The position numbers were made by a program, and so were the translations under genes. A DNA stretch of 64,000 nt, from contig NZ_VOHE01000001.1 of NCBI RefSeq assembly GCF_007859305.1, forward strand, positions 1 to 64,000. The letters are read 5' to 3'. Under the pieces are notes generated by a model. It did not search any database. It worked only from the letters and a program-made list of their open reading frames with translations, and was not told where the DNA came from. Below, piece by piece: positions 38,131 through 47,716 of this stretch (position 1 is its first letter; the number at the start of each line of letters is the position of its first letter). This DNA comes from Luteimonas wenzhouensis. Its GTDB lineage: Bacteria > Pseudomonadota > Gammaproteobacteria > Xanthomonadales > Xanthomonadaceae.

Positions 38131-38697
38131 TCAGGCCGGCGCCGGCGACCGTTCCACCAGCCAGCGCCGCGCCATCCGCCGCAGCGAGGGATCGGCACCG
38201 GCGTCCGCGGCCACCGCCTGGATCCCGCGCCACGCCAGCGCCAGCGATTCCTCGCCGACCACGAAGTCCTCGTCGTCCCCCGCCCGGACCACGTAGCGCA
38301 CGTCGTAGTGCCAGTGGCCCGGCACCCCGCGATGCTCGGGGATCCAGTGCCGGTCGAGGTCGAAGATGGCCGGCTCCACCCGCAGGCCGTGCAGTCCCGA
38401 CTCCTCCTGCGCCTCGCGCAGCGCCACGCGGGCGAGATCGCGGTCGCCGTCGGCATGCCCGCCCGGCTGCAGCCAGCGGCCGAGCTTGCGATGGTGGGTG
38501 AGGAGCGTGCGCGATCCGGTGCGGTCCACCAGCCAGGCCGAGGCGGTGAAGTGCCCCTCCAGGCGCTCGCGCACGAACGGATCGGCCCGGTCCTCCAGCA
38601 GCCGCGCGAACCCGGCCGCCTCCGTGGCCTGGGCGGGGTGGCGGCGTGCAAACCCCGACAATGCCCGCGCCAGCCGCGCCCGTGCGTCCACGTCCAC
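38131..38697 (-). CDS. Nudix hydrolase
   Basis: 188 residues. The Nudix box reads GGHADGD...REAQEESGL; the REUxEExGU core is intact, while the first Glu of the consensus is Asp. Nudix enzymes hydrolyse nucleoside diphosphates linked to another group; this one is not assignable to a substrate. I chose the GTG at 38697 because of the strong GGGGAGGGG just upstream; an ATG at 38727 and others further up lie in the same open frame. It is convergent with the HAD gene and divergent from the permease gene. Confidence 0.8.
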   Translation of the reverse strand: MDVDARARLARALSGFARRHPAQATEAAGFARLLEDRADPFVRERLEGHFTASAWLVDRTGSRTLLTHHRKLGRWLQPGGHADGDRDLARVALREAQEESGLHGLRVEPAIFDLDRHWIPEHRGVPGHWHYDVRYVVRAGDDEDFVVGEESLALAWRGIQAVAADAGADPSLRRMARRWLVERSPAPA

Positions 38698-38840
38698 CGC
38701 ATCCCCTCCCCGGTCCAGGCCCCGCATTCTCGCCCATGCGGAGGGGAATGTTGTGCGACGCATCGCCGCCCGGTAAGGTCGCGACGGTAACCTTTCGTCC
38801 TCGCGCATCGCGCCAGGTCCATTCTCCAGGGGAAACGCCA

Positions 38841-40346
38841 ATGTCGAAGAGTCTGTTCAGGGTCAAGCCGGTCGAGCCGGCGCCGCACGTGGATGCGGGC
38901 GAACCGGTCGAGGGCTCCCTGCACGGCGAGGCGACGCTCAAGCGGACCCTGACCGCGCGCCACCTGGTACTGCTGGGCGTCGGCGCGGTGATCGGCGCGG
39001 GGATCTTCGTCCTCACCGGCCAGGCAGCGGCCAACCATGCCGGCCCGGCGATCATGCTCAGCTTCGTGTTCGCGGGGATGGCCTGCGCCCTGGCCGGGCT
39101 GTGCTACGCCGAGTTCGCGGCAATGATGCCGGTCTCCGGCAGTGCGTATTCGTACTCCTACGCCACCCTGGGCGAGTTCACCGCCTGGTTCATCGGCTGG
39201 TGCCTGGTCCTCGAATACCTGTTCGCGTCCTCCACCGTGGCGGTGGGCTGGTCGGGGTACATGGTGAGCTTCCTGACCACCACCCTCGGCGTGCCCTTCC
39301 CCGCCGAGCTGGCCACGGCCCCGATCACCTGGTCCAACGGCGAATTCGTGCGCACCGCCGGCATCGTCAACCTGCCGGCGATCCTGATCGTGGCCGCCGT
39401 CAGCGGTCTGTGCTACGTCGGCATCACCCAGTCGGCGTTCGCCAACGCAGTGGTGGTGGCGATCAAGGTGGCGGTGATCGCCGCGTTCCTGGGCTTCGGC
39501 GTGATGTACGTCGATCCGGCCAACTGGACCCCGTTCATCCCCGCCAACGAGGGGCCGGGCCAGTTCGGCATGGACGGGGTGTTCCGCGCCGCGACCATCG
39601 TGTTCTTCGCCTACATCGGCTTCGACGCGGTTTCCACGGCCGCCGGCGAGGCCAAGAACCCGCAGCGCGACATGCCGATCGGCATCCTCGGTTCGCTGGT
39701 GGTATGCACGCTGATCTACATCTCGGTGTGCGCGGTGCTGGTGGGCATGGCGCCGTTCCGCGAACTCGACACCGCCAAGCCGGTGGCCACCGCGATCGAA
39801 CTGGCCATGCGCGCCGACCCGGGCGCCAACCTGGGATGGCTCAAGACCGCGGTCGAGGTGGGGGCCATCGCCGGCCTGTCCTCGGTGATCCTGGTGATGC
39901 TGATGGCGCAGCCGCGCATCTTCTACTCGATGTCGCGCGACGGCCTGCTGCCCCGCGTGCTGGGCAAGGTGCACCCGAAATACCAGACCCCGCACGTGGG
40001 CACGATCCTGGTCGGCGTGGTCGCCTGCCTCCTGGCCGGGTTCATGCCGCTGAGCGTCCTGGGCGAACTGGTGTCGATGGGCACCCTGATCGCATTCGCC
40101 ACGGTCTGCCTGGGCGTACTGGTGCTGCGCTTCACCCGCCCCGACTTGCCACGTCCGTTCCGGGTACCGCTGTTCTGGCTGGTCTGCCCGCTCGGCGTGC
40201 TCGCCTGCCTGTTCCTGTTCCTGCAGTCGTTCATGGAGCACTGGCTGATCTTTGTGTTGTGGACCCTGCTGGGCCAGGTGATCTACTTCGCCTACGGCTA
40301 TCGCCACAGCCGGCTCAACCGCGCCGCGGGCGCCGCTACCGCCTGA
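38841..40346 (+). CDS. APC-family amino acid permease
   Basis: 501 residues with about 12 membrane helices, starting after a 35-residue hydrophilic N-terminus. The first helix has GAVIGAGIFVLTG, the substrate-binding GxG bend of APC transporters; FAYIGFDAVSTAAGEAKNPQRDMP is the helix 6 / loop signature of the cationic amino acid transporter (CAT/YfnA) branch. It imports amino acids by proton or exchange coupling; the substrate is not certain. AGGGG lies upstream of the ATG at 38841. The next transporter gene begins 63 bases after its stop. Confidence 0.9.
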   Translation: MSKSLFRVKPVEPAPHVDAGEPVEGSLHGEATLKRTLTARHLVLLGVGAVIGAGIFVLTGQAAANHAGPAIMLSFVFAGMACALAGLCYAEFAAMMPVSGSAYSYSYATLGEFTAWFIGWCLVLEYLFASSTVAVGWSGYMVSFLTTTLGVPFPAELATAPITWSNGEFVRTAGIVNLPAILIVAAVSGLCYVGITQSAFANAVVVAIKVAVIAAFLGFGVMYVDPANWTPFIPANEGPGQFGMDGVFRAATIVFFAYIGFDAVSTAAGEAKNPQRDMPIGILGSLVVCTLIYISVCAVLVGMAPFRELDTAKPVATAIELAMRADPGANLGWLKTAVEVGAIAGLSSVILVMLMAQPRIFYSMSRDGLLPRVLGKVHPKYQTPHVGTILVGVVACLLAGFMPLSVLGELVSMGTLIAFATVCLGVLVLRFTRPDLPRPFRVPLFWLVCPLGVLACLFLFLQSFMEHWLIFVLWTLLGQVIYFAYGYRHSRLNRAAGAATA

Positions 40347-40409
40347 CCGCCGCGGGCCGGCGACGCCGGCCCGCTCCACGCAGACGTATCGATCCAGCCA
40401 GCGCACGCC

Positions 40410-41918
40410 ATGAGTTCTCCCGCCCCCCGAGCGCCCAGCCTGCTGCAGGCGCTGACCCCGCTGCTGTTCCTGGTCGCGCTGCTGGTGCTGGGCATCATGC
40501 TGTTCGCCGACGACGCGGTGTACGGCGCCAGCCAGATTGCGCTGCTGCTCGCCAGCGGGGTGGCCGCCCTGGTCGGCCTGCGCAACGGGATGCGCTGGAA
40601 GGAGATCGAGGACGCGATGGTCCAGGGCGTCGCCCACTCGGTCGGCGCGATCCTGATCCTGCTCTCGGTCGGCGCCCTGATCGGCAGCTGGCTGCTCAGC
40701 GGCACCGTGCCGACCCTGATCGTGTACGGCATGAAGCTGCTGCACCCGGCCTACTTCTACCCGGCCGCGTGCCTGGTCTGCGCCGTGACCTCGCTGGTCA
40801 TCGGCAGCTCCTGGACCACGGCCGGAACCGTCGGCGTGGCCCTGGTGGGGATCGGCCAGGGGATGGACATGTCGCTGCCGATCACCGCCGGCGCGGTGAT
40901 CTCCGGCGCGTACTTCGGCGACAAGCTTTCGCCACTGTCGGATACCACGATCCTCGCACCCGCGGTCAGCGGATCGGAGCTGTTCTCCCACATCCGCAAC
41001 ATGGCCTGGACCACCTTGCCCTCGCTGCTGATCGCACTGGGCATGTTCACGGCGGCCGGCCTGCTGGGACAGGCGCCGTCCGGCGAGGCGACCTCGGCCG
41101 GCATGGCCGCCACGCTGGAAGCGCAGTTCAACCCGGCCTGGTACCTGCTGCTGCCGATGGTGCTGGTGTTCACGCTGGCGTTCCGCCGCTTCCCGGCGTA
41201 TCCGACGATCCTCGTCGGCGCCCTGGTGGGACTGGCGTTCGCGGTCGTGTTCAACCCCGACCGTGTGGTGGCGCTGGCGGGCAACGAGGCGCTGTCGCGG
41301 CCGATGGCGCTGGTGGCCGGCGCCTGGACCGCGCTGTTCAACGGCTACCAGGCGCAGACGGGCAATGCCGCGGTCGACGAGCTGCTCAGCGGCGGCGGCA
41401 TGTCCAACATGCTCAACACCGTGTGGCTGGTGATCTGCGCCATGTGCTTCGGCTCGGTGATGGAGCGCACCGGCCTGCTGGAGCGCATGGTGCGGGGCGT
41501 GCTAGGCTGGGCGACCACGGCCCGATCGCTGATCGCCGCGACCCTGGTAACCGCGTTCGGCACCAACGTGGTGACCGCCGATCAGTACATGTCGCTGGTG
41601 CTGCCGGGCAAGCTTTACCAGTCCGAGTACGCGCGTCGCGGGCTGTCGCCGCTGAACCTGTCGCGCGCGCTGGAGGACGGCGGCACGATCACCTCGCCGC
41701 TGGTGCCCTGGAACACCTGTGCCGCGTTCATGGCCGCCACCCTGGGCGTGGCGACGCTGGACTACCTGCCGTTCGTGTTCTTCAATCTGGTCAACTTCGC
41801 GCTGGCCTTCCTGGCGGCCGCGGTCGGCTTCCGGATCCTGCCGCGGCAGCCCGACGAAGGCCCGGCCGCGGCCCTGGCGCCCGGGGCGCCGGTCGCGGAC
41901 ACCGCCAGCAGCCCCTGA
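40410..41918 (+). CDS. nhaC: NhaC-family Na+/H+ antiporter
   Basis: 502 residues, 11-12 membrane helices. Signature stretches of NhaC: SSWTTAGTVGVAL, GAYFGDKLSPLSDTTILAPA in the first half and TNVVTADQYMSLVLPG and LEDGGTITSPLVPWNTC in the second, where the two inverted halves carry the ion-binding polar residues. It exchanges Na+ for H+; some relatives exchange malate/lactate. Start ATG 40410. It ends 29 bases before mtnB, but mtnB seems to have its own promoter. Confidence 0.88.
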   Translation: MSSPAPRAPSLLQALTPLLFLVALLVLGIMLFADDAVYGASQIALLLASGVAALVGLRNGMRWKEIEDAMVQGVAHSVGAILILLSVGALIGSWLLSGTVPTLIVYGMKLLHPAYFYPAACLVCAVTSLVIGSSWTTAGTVGVALVGIGQGMDMSLPITAGAVISGAYFGDKLSPLSDTTILAPAVSGSELFSHIRNMAWTTLPSLLIALGMFTAAGLLGQAPSGEATSAGMAATLEAQFNPAWYLLLPMVLVFTLAFRRFPAYPTILVGALVGLAFAVVFNPDRVVALAGNEALSRPMALVAGAWTALFNGYQAQTGNAAVDELLSGGGMSNMLNTVWLVICAMCFGSVMERTGLLERMVRGVLGWATTARSLIAATLVTAFGTNVVTADQYMSLVLPGKLYQSEYARRGLSPLNLSRALEDGGTITSPLVPWNTCAAFMAATLGVATLDYLPFVFFNLVNFALAFLAAAVGFRILPRQPDEGPAAALAPGAPVADTASSP

Positions 41919-41935
41919 ACGCGCGCCGGATCGCC

Positions 41936-41941
41936 TAGAAT
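41936..41941 (+). promoter_or_regulatory. Putative -10 element of mtnB, leaderless arrangement
   Basis: TAGAAT ends six bases before the mtnB ATG at 41948, so transcription would begin at or next to the A of the start codon. No Shine-Dalgarno is seen between them, which agrees with a leaderless mRNA. Confidence 0.4.
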
Positions 41942-41947
41942 CGGCGC

Positions 41948-42589
41948 ATGAGCGACCTTCCCTACGACCGCCAGCGCCTGGCCGCGCGCGCCGACGAGAT
42001 CATCGTCAACGTGCGCGAGCTCGCGTCCCTGGGCTGGACCCCGGCCACCAGCAGCAACTTCTCCTCGCGCCTGGACGAGGGCCACGCGGCGATCACCGTG
42101 TCCGGCCGCGACAAGGGCCGGCTGGTGCCCGACGACATCATGGTCGTGAACCTGGACGGCAAGGCCGTGGGCAGCGACCACCGGCCGTCCGCCGAGACCC
42201 TGCTCCATACCCAGCTGTACCGCCGGTTCCCGGACGTGGGCTGCGTCCTGCACACCCATTCGCGCAACCAGACCGTCGCCTCGCGCCTGTTCGCCGGCGT
42301 CGGTCACGTGCGCCTGGCCGGCTACGAGCTGCTCAAGGCGTTCCGCGGCAACGAGACCCATGAGACCGCGCTCGACCTGCCGGTCCTGCCCAACAGCCAG
42401 CACATGCCCACCCTCGCCGCCCAGGTCGACGCGCTGCTCGACCGCCGCCCGATGTGGGGCTACCTGATCGACGGCCACGGCCTGTACGCCTGGGGCCGCG
42501 ACATGGCCGAGGCCCGCCGCCACCTGGAGGCGTTCGAGTTCCTGCTGGGCTGCGAGCTGGACCTGCGCCGGCTGTCCACGGTCCGCTGA
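41948..42589 (+). CDS. mtnB: Methylthioribulose-1-phosphate dehydratase
   Basis: 213 residues, class II aldolase fold. It dehydrates 5-methylthioribulose-1-phosphate in the methionine salvage pathway. Zinc ligands are visible in HTHSRNQT and in [21 protein letters not shown] near the N-terminus is typical of MtnB. Followed by mtnD and mtnC in pathway order with gaps of 111 and 68 bases. mtnA and the upstream nucleosidase/kinase steps are not in the window. Confidence 0.93.
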   Translation: MSDLPYDRQRLAARADEIIVNVRELASLGWTPATSSNFSSRLDEGHAAITVSGRDKGRLVPDDIMVVNLDGKAVGSDHRPSAETLLHTQLYRRFPDVGCVLHTHSRNQTVASRLFAGVGHVRLAGYELLKAFRGNETHETALDLPVLPNSQHMPTLAAQVDALLDRRPMWGYLIDGHGLYAWGRDMAEARRHLEAFEFLLGCELDLRRLSTVR

Positions 42590-42700
42590 CCGCCCGCGTT
42601 GCGGCTCGCGAACGCCGGTGTTGCACCGATGCCGGCCACGGCGGCGGCGCCAGCTGCTAGCCTGTCGTTCTGCCCCACCATCCCTGCGAGGGAGCCCGCG

Positions 42701-43258
42701 ATGAGCCGACTGCGCATCTTCTCAGACACCAACCCCGACGCGCCCGATTTCACCAGCCACGACGGCGACGAGATCGCGCGCGAGCTGGCGAAGATCGGCG
42801 TCCGCTTCGAGCGTTGGCAGGCCAGCCAGCCGGTCGCCGCCGGCGCCAGCCAGGAGGAAGTGATCGCGGCCTACAAGGCCGACATCGACCGGATTTCGGC
42901 CGAGCGCGGCTTCACCACCGTGGACGTGATCAGCATCAGCCCGGACAACCCGAAGAAGGATGAGCTGCGCGCCAAGTTCCTCGACGAGCACTACCACAAG
43001 GAAGACGAGGTGCGCTTTTTCGTGGAGGGCTCGGGCCTGTTCACCCTGCACGTGGGCGACAAGGTCTACGAGATCGAATGCGTCAAGAACGACCTGATCG
43101 CCGTGCCCGACGGCACCACCCACTGGTTCGACATGGGGCCGGAACCGAACTTCGTGGCGATCCGCTTCTTCCAGCAGCCCGACGGCTGGATCGGCCACTT
43201 CACCGGCACCGACATCGCGCAGAAGTTCCCGCGCTACGACAAGCGCGGCGCCGCCTGA
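42701..43258 (+). CDS. mtnD: Acireductone dioxygenase
   Basis: 185-residue cupin enzyme. It converts acireductone to the keto acid precursor of methionine plus formate with Fe(II), or off-pathway to CO and methylthiopropionate with Ni(II). Metal ligands H97, H99 and E103 ([12 protein letters not shown]) and H141 (GTTHWFD) are all present. GAGGGAG lies upstream of the ATG at 42701. Middle gene of mtnBDC. Confidence 0.95.
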   Translation: MSRLRIFSDTNPDAPDFTSHDGDEIARELAKIGVRFERWQASQPVAAGASQEEVIAAYKADIDRISAERGFTTVDVISISPDNPKKDELRAKFLDEHYHKEDEVRFFVEGSGLFTLHVGDKVYEIECVKNDLIAVPDGTTHWFDMGPEPNFVAIRFFQQPDGWIGHFTGTDIAQKFPRYDKRGAA

Positions 43259-43326
43259 GCCACCGCCCCGGCCGCCCGCCGCGCGGCCGTGGGTTACGCT
43301 CTCCCGTCCCAGTCTCCGGGCCTGCC

Positions 43327-44022
43327 ATGCGCACCGTGATCCTCACCGACATCGAGGGCACCACGTCCTCCATCTCGTTCGTCAAGGACGTGCTGTTCCC
43401 GTACGCGCGCCGCGAACTCCCGCGTTTCGTCGCCGAGCACGGCCACGAGCCGGAGGTGCGGCGCTGGCTGGACCAGGTGGCGATCGAGAACGGCGGCCTG
43501 TGCCAGGACGCGATGATCGTCGAGACCCTGCAGGGCTGGATCGACGAGGACCGCAAGCACACCGCGCTCAAGGCGCTCCAGGGCATGGTCTGGACCGCCG
43601 GCTACCGCAACGCCGACTTCACCGCGCCGGTGTACCCCGACGCGGTCGCCGCGCTGCGCCGCTGGCACGGCAACGGCCACCGGCTGGCGGTGTACTCCTC
43701 CGGCTCGGTGCCGGCGCAGAAGCTGCTGTTCTCGCACACCGACGCCGGCGACCTGTCGGGCCTGTTCTCGGGCTGGTTCGACACCACGGTGGGCGGCAAG
43801 CGCGAAGCGGCGAGCTACGCCCGCATCGCCGGTGAACTGGGGGTCGAGCCCGGCGCGATCCTGTTCCTGTCCGACGTGGTGGCCGAACTCGACGCCGCGC
43901 GCGAGGCCGGGCTGCGCACCACCCTCGTCGACCGCGCCAGCGACTACCCGGAGCCGCGCACGGGTGCGGCTGCGGGCGGCCACCCACGCGTGACCGGGTT
44001 CGACGAGGTCGCGGTGGCGTAA
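43327..44022 (+). CDS. mtnC: Enolase-phosphatase E1
   Basis: 231-residue HAD-fold enzyme that enolises and dephosphorylates 2,3-diketo-5-methylthiopentyl-1-phosphate to acireductone. Motif I is the MtnC type, [10 protein letters not shown] (D8, E10), with SSGS as motif II and [12 protein letters not shown] as motif IV. Its stop overlaps the ATG of the next gene (taATG), so the peptidase gene is translationally coupled. Confidence 0.94.
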   Translation: MRTVILTDIEGTTSSISFVKDVLFPYARRELPRFVAEHGHEPEVRRWLDQVAIENGGLCQDAMIVETLQGWIDEDRKHTALKALQGMVWTAGYRNADFTAPVYPDAVAALRRWHGNGHRLAVYSSGSVPAQKLLFSHTDAGDLSGLFSGWFDTTVGGKREAASYARIAGELGVEPGAILFLSDVVAELDAAREAGLRTTLVDRASDYPEPRTGAAAGGHPRVTGFDEVAVA

Positions 44023-44993
44023 TGCGCCGGCCGGGGGCCGCGGGCGGACCGGGCGATGCGCGAAGGGCGCGCGCGTCCCGCTCTGCCTGGCTCTGGCTGG
44101 CGCTGCTGGTGGCCGCCTTCGCCGGCAACACCCCCGCCGCTGCGCAGGGGCCCGAGGGGCCGGACCCCGCCGGTCCCGCAGGCGACCAGGCCACCGCTCC
44201 GGACGAGGCCACCGCGCGCGACCGCGCCCTGATCGACGACCGGCTGTCGCGGATGCCGCCCCAGCGCCCGGGCCAGGTCGACCTGTTCGCCCTGGCCGTG
44301 GCCGGCGACGGGCGCGAGAACGTGTTCCGCAACGAGGCCGCCTATTTCGAAGACCTGGCGACGGCACGCTACGGCGCGCAGGGCCGCACCCTGGCGCTGG
44401 TGAACCACCCCGACAGCGTCGGCCCCACCCCACGCCCGCTCGCCACTCCCGACAGCCTGCGCCATGCGCTGACCGGAATCGCCGCGCGCATGGACCCGGA
44501 CGAGGACATCCTGCTGCTGTTCGCCACCAGCCACGGCAAGCGCCCCCACGCGCTGGTGCTGCACCAGCCAGGCGCCTTCGACCTGTCGCTCACGCCGACC
44601 GACCTGCGCGCCGCCCTCGACGACGCCGGCATCCGCCACCGGGTGCTGGTCGTCTCGGCCTGTTTCTCGGGCGGCTTCATCCCCGCGCTGGCAGGCCCCG
44701 ACAGCATCGTGATCACCGCCGCCCGCCGCGACCGCAGTTCGTTCGGCTGCGGCGACGCCACCAGCGCCACCTGGTTCGGCCGGGCCCTGCTGGTGGAGGG
44801 ACTCAACCGCGACGGCGGGCTGCTGGACGCCTTCGCCTACGCCCAGCGCCAGGTCGAGCGTCGCGAGAAGATGGAGGGCCATGCCCCCTCGCATCCACAG
44901 ATCCACGTGGGCGAGGCGCTGCGTGCGCGCCTGCTGGCCTGGGAGGCGCAGCTCGAACGCGGGCCGCCGCTGCCCTACCCGCATCCGCTCTAG
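44022..44993 (+). CDS. Secreted C13 (legumain-like) family cysteine peptidase
   Basis: 323 residues with an N-terminal signal peptide (hydrophobic 22-40, cleavage after AAA or AQ) and an acidic Pro-rich spacer. The peptidase C13 core has the catalytic pair H171 (FATSHGKRP) and C214 (VVSACFSGGF), in the caspase/legumain order H-G...A/S-C-F-S. C13 members cleave after Asn or Asp, or act as transamidases (GPI8). It is the last gene of mtnBDC, with its start overlapping the mtnC stop by one base. Nothing in the methionine salvage pathway needs a protease, so it may be a passenger. The function in the periplasm is unknown. Confidence 0.8.
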   Translation: MRRPGAAGGPGDARRARASRSAWLWLALLVAAFAGNTPAAAQGPEGPDPAGPAGDQATAPDEATARDRALIDDRLSRMPPQRPGQVDLFALAVAGDGRENVFRNEAAYFEDLATARYGAQGRTLALVNHPDSVGPTPRPLATPDSLRHALTGIAARMDPDEDILLLFATSHGKRPHALVLHQPGAFDLSLTPTDLRAALDDAGIRHRVLVVSACFSGGFIPALAGPDSIVITAARRDRSSFGCGDATSATWFGRALLVEGLNRDGGLLDAFAYAQRQVERREKMEGHAPSHPQIHVGEALRARLLAWEAQLERGPPLPYPHPL

Positions 44994-45136
44994 CGCCCCC
45001 GGGGCGCGGGACGGCTGCCCGCCCGGCGCCCGCGGCGATGTCCCCTTTATCTGGCCGAAAGCGTTAGCCATGATGGCCCCGTTGGCCGCCGTCGGGAGCG
45101 ATTGGGGATGGAACCAGCGATGGACCGGTACTGGCG

Positions 45137-46948
45137 ATGAACGTGCGCAGGTGTCTCCTGGCATGGCTGGCTACGCTGCTGAGCCTGCCCGCCTTCGCCG
45201 GCCCGGCGCTGGAGCTCGCGCCCGGAGTGCGTAGCGTGGCGCTCTCGCCCCACCTGAGCTACCACCACGACCGCCAGGCCAGCGACCGGCCGGTGGACGC
45301 CTGGCGGCGCGTGGCCGACGGCGGATTCGAACCCCTTCCCGACGGCAAGGACGCGTTCGGATTCCAGCGCGGGGCGTTCTGGTTCCACGCCACCATCGTC
45401 AACCACGCCCCGGACGAATCGCGCTGGCTGCTGGTGCAGGAGTATCCGCTCAGCGACCGGCTCGAGATCTACCTGCGCTATCCCGACGGACGCGTGGTCG
45501 AATACGTCGGCGGCGACCATGTGCCGTTCTCCGAGCGCGCCGTCCGCTACCGGCACCCCAACTTCTTCGTCGACCTGCCCGCCGGCACCCCGGTGGAGTT
45601 GCTGCTGCGGGTGAAGAGCGAAAGCTCGATGCAGGTGCCGCTGCAGCTGTACACCCAGGCCGCGTTCACCGAGGTCTCGCGCGACGCGCAGCTGGCGATC
45701 GGCCTGTACTACGGGATCCTGCTGGCCCTGTTCTTCTACAACCTTGTGCTGTGGATCTCGCTGCGCGACGCCAGCTATTTCTGGTACCTGTGCCACATCA
45801 CCGCGTTCGGGCTGGTGCTGTTCACGCTCAACGGCCTGGGCTTCGAGTACCTGTGGCCGCGCTCGCCGTGGCTGGCCGACCACATGGTGCCGATCTCGAT
45901 CTGCCTGGCGCTGGTGGCGATGCTGCAGTTCGCGCGGATCTTCCTCGAGCTGCCGGACCGCGCGCCGCGGCTCAACGCGGGCACCGTGGCGCTGATCGCG
46001 TTCTTCGTGGTGTTCGGCGTGGCCTCGGTGTGGCTGCCCTACCGTATCTCCACCCCGGTCGCTTCGCGCGCGGTGCTGCTGGGCGTGCTATGGATCGTGC
46101 TGGCAACGCTGTACGTCCTGCGCCGCGGCTACACGCCCGCCCGGCTGCTGCTGCTGGCCTGGTCGATGTTCCTGCTCGGCACCGCGATCTTCACCCTGCT
46201 GGCCTTCGGCGTGCTGCCGAAGAACTTCGCCACCGAGTACGGGGTGCAGATCGGCTCGGCGCTGGAGATGCTGCTGCTTTCGGTCGCGCTGGGCTACCGC
46301 TACGCGCAGCTGCGCAACGAGAACCAGCGCATCACCGCCGAGGCCAACCGCCGGCTCGAGCGCAGCGTCGCCGAGCGCACGCGCGAACTGCAGAAGGCGC
46401 TGTCGCAGCTGGAGGAGACCCATGAACGGCTGCAGGATTCCAGCCGCCGCGACGCGCTCACCGGGCTGTACAACCGCAGCTACTTCCACGAGGGCTTCGA
46501 ACGGCTGCTCTCGCGCTGTCGCCAAGCGCGACGCCCGCTGTCGTTGCTGATGGTGGACCTGGACCATTTCAAGTCGATCAACGACCGCTACGGCCACCTC
46601 GTCGGCGACGACTGCCTGCGCTGGGCCGCGCAGCGGATCGGCCGCACCCTGCGCCCGCACGATGCGCTGCTGGCGCGCTTCGGCGGCGAGGAGTTCGTGG
46701 TGGTGCTGCCCGACCACGACCTGCGCTCGGCGGTGGCGGTGGCCGAGGAGGTGCGCAGGTCGCTGGTCGCCGAGGCCTGCGAATCGCAGGGCGTGCGGCT
46801 GCGGGTGTCCGCCAGCATCGGGGTGCACACCATCGCCCCGGACGCGGCCGACGACATCGACGACGCGCTCGACACCGCCGACAAGGCGCTGTACGCGGCC
46901 AAGGCCAACGGCCGCGACTGCGTGCGCACCTCGATCACGGCGGCGTAG
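45137..46948 (+). CDS. 7TMR-DISM diguanylate cyclase
   Basis: 603 residues. Signal peptide (1-22), periplasmic 7TMR-DISMED2-type beta domain (about 25-180, possible carbohydrate binding), seven membrane helices (about 185-385), a coiled coil (ERTRELQKALSQLEETHERLQ) and a GGDEF domain with G516-GEEF520, the active form. It makes c-di-GMP in response to a periplasmic ligand. An RPHD stretch before the active site resembles the RxxD inhibition site but is one residue further away than usual. Single gene, 143 bases after the C13 peptidase gene; no motif was recognised in that gap. Confidence 0.92.
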   Translation: MNVRRCLLAWLATLLSLPAFAGPALELAPGVRSVALSPHLSYHHDRQASDRPVDAWRRVADGGFEPLPDGKDAFGFQRGAFWFHATIVNHAPDESRWLLVQEYPLSDRLEIYLRYPDGRVVEYVGGDHVPFSERAVRYRHPNFFVDLPAGTPVELLLRVKSESSMQVPLQLYTQAAFTEVSRDAQLAIGLYYGILLALFFYNLVLWISLRDASYFWYLCHITAFGLVLFTLNGLGFEYLWPRSPWLADHMVPISICLALVAMLQFARIFLELPDRAPRLNAGTVALIAFFVVFGVASVWLPYRISTPVASRAVLLGVLWIVLATLYVLRRGYTPARLLLLAWSMFLLGTAIFTLLAFGVLPKNFATEYGVQIGSALEMLLLSVALGYRYAQLRNENQRITAEANRRLERSVAERTRELQKALSQLEETHERLQDSSRRDALTGLYNRSYFHEGFERLLSRCRQARRPLSLLMVDLDHFKSINDRYGHLVGDDCLRWAAQRIGRTLRPHDALLARFGGEEFVVVLPDHDLRSAVAVAEEVRRSLVAEACESQGVRLRVSASIGVHTIAPDAADDIDDALDTADKALYAAKANGRDCVRTSITAA

Positions 46949-46998
46949 GCGGGTCCGGAACCGCACGCCATGGGCGCGTTGGACCGCCGGGCTCGGGC

Positions 46999-47040
46999 GT
47001 GCCCCGCACCGGCCCTCCCCCGCGCGCGGGGAGGGGCAGG
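46999..47040. repeat. Single palindromic repeat unit
   Basis: One unit (gccccgcaccggccctcccccgcg-cgcggggaggggcagg) in the gap between the convergent diguanylate cyclase gene and hisIE. It could serve as a bidirectional transcription end for the his operon. Nothing else was recognised in 46949-47104. Confidence 0.7.
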
Positions 47041-47104
47041 CCGGGCGAACCCGGTCATCTGCTGCGCGTTCCGCGGCAAGGGTGGCTGGCGCCGCGGGGG
47101 CCCT

Positions 47105-47716
47105 TCAACGCCGCCGCGTGCGCAGCTTCGCTTCCACGTCCTCCAGCCCCAGCCCGCGGGCGCGCAGCAGCACAAGCAGGTGGAACACCAGGTCGGCCGC
47201 TTCGCCCAGCAGCGCGTCGTCGTCCTGGGCCACGGACGCGAGCGCCGTCTCGACCCCCTCCTCGCCCACCTTCTGCGCGATCCGGCGCACCCCGCCCTCG
47301 AACAGCTTCGTGGTGTAGCTGCCTTCCGGCCTCAGCGTCGCGCGCGCCTCCACCAGCGCCGAAAGTTCGGCCAGGGTGGCGCCCGGCGCGGAATCGAAGC
47401 AGCTCGCGCGCTGCAGGTGGCAGGTCGGGCCGCGCGGGCTGGCCTGCACCAGGAGGGCGTCGCCGTCGCAGTCCACGTCCACCGACACAAGGTCGAGGAA
47501 GTGGCCGGACGACTCGCCCTTGGTCCACAGCCGGCCCTTGCTGCGGCTGAAGAACGTCACCCGGCGGCCGGACAGCGTGGCCTCGAGCGCGGCGCGGTCC
47601 ATGTAGCCGAGCATCAGCACCCGCAGCGTGCGCGCGTCCTGCACCACCGCCGGCACCAGGCCGCCGGCCTTGTCCCAGTCGATGGCCTCCAGCGCCCCGG
47701 TCCGGACCTCAGTCAT
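47105..47716 (-). CDS. hisI: Bifunctional phosphoribosyl-AMP cyclohydrolase / phosphoribosyl-ATP pyrophosphatase
   Basis: 203 residues. The N-terminal HisI domain has [14 protein letters not shown], the metal Asp/Cys segment [13 protein letters not shown] and [12 protein letters not shown]; the C-terminal HisE domain has [12 protein letters not shown]. It performs steps 2 and 3 of histidine synthesis. The start at 47716 overlaps the end of hisF by eight bases. Last gene of the his operon. Confidence 0.95.
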   Translation of the reverse strand: MTEVRTGALEAIDWDKAGGLVPAVVQDARTLRVLMLGYMDRAALEATLSGRRVTFFSRSKGRLWTKGESSGHFLDLVSVDVDCDGDALLVQASPRGPTCHLQRASCFDSAPGATLAELSALVEARATLRPEGSYTTKLFEGGVRRIAQKVGEEGVETALASVAQDDDALLGEAADLVFHLLVLLRARGLGLEDVEAKLRTRRR

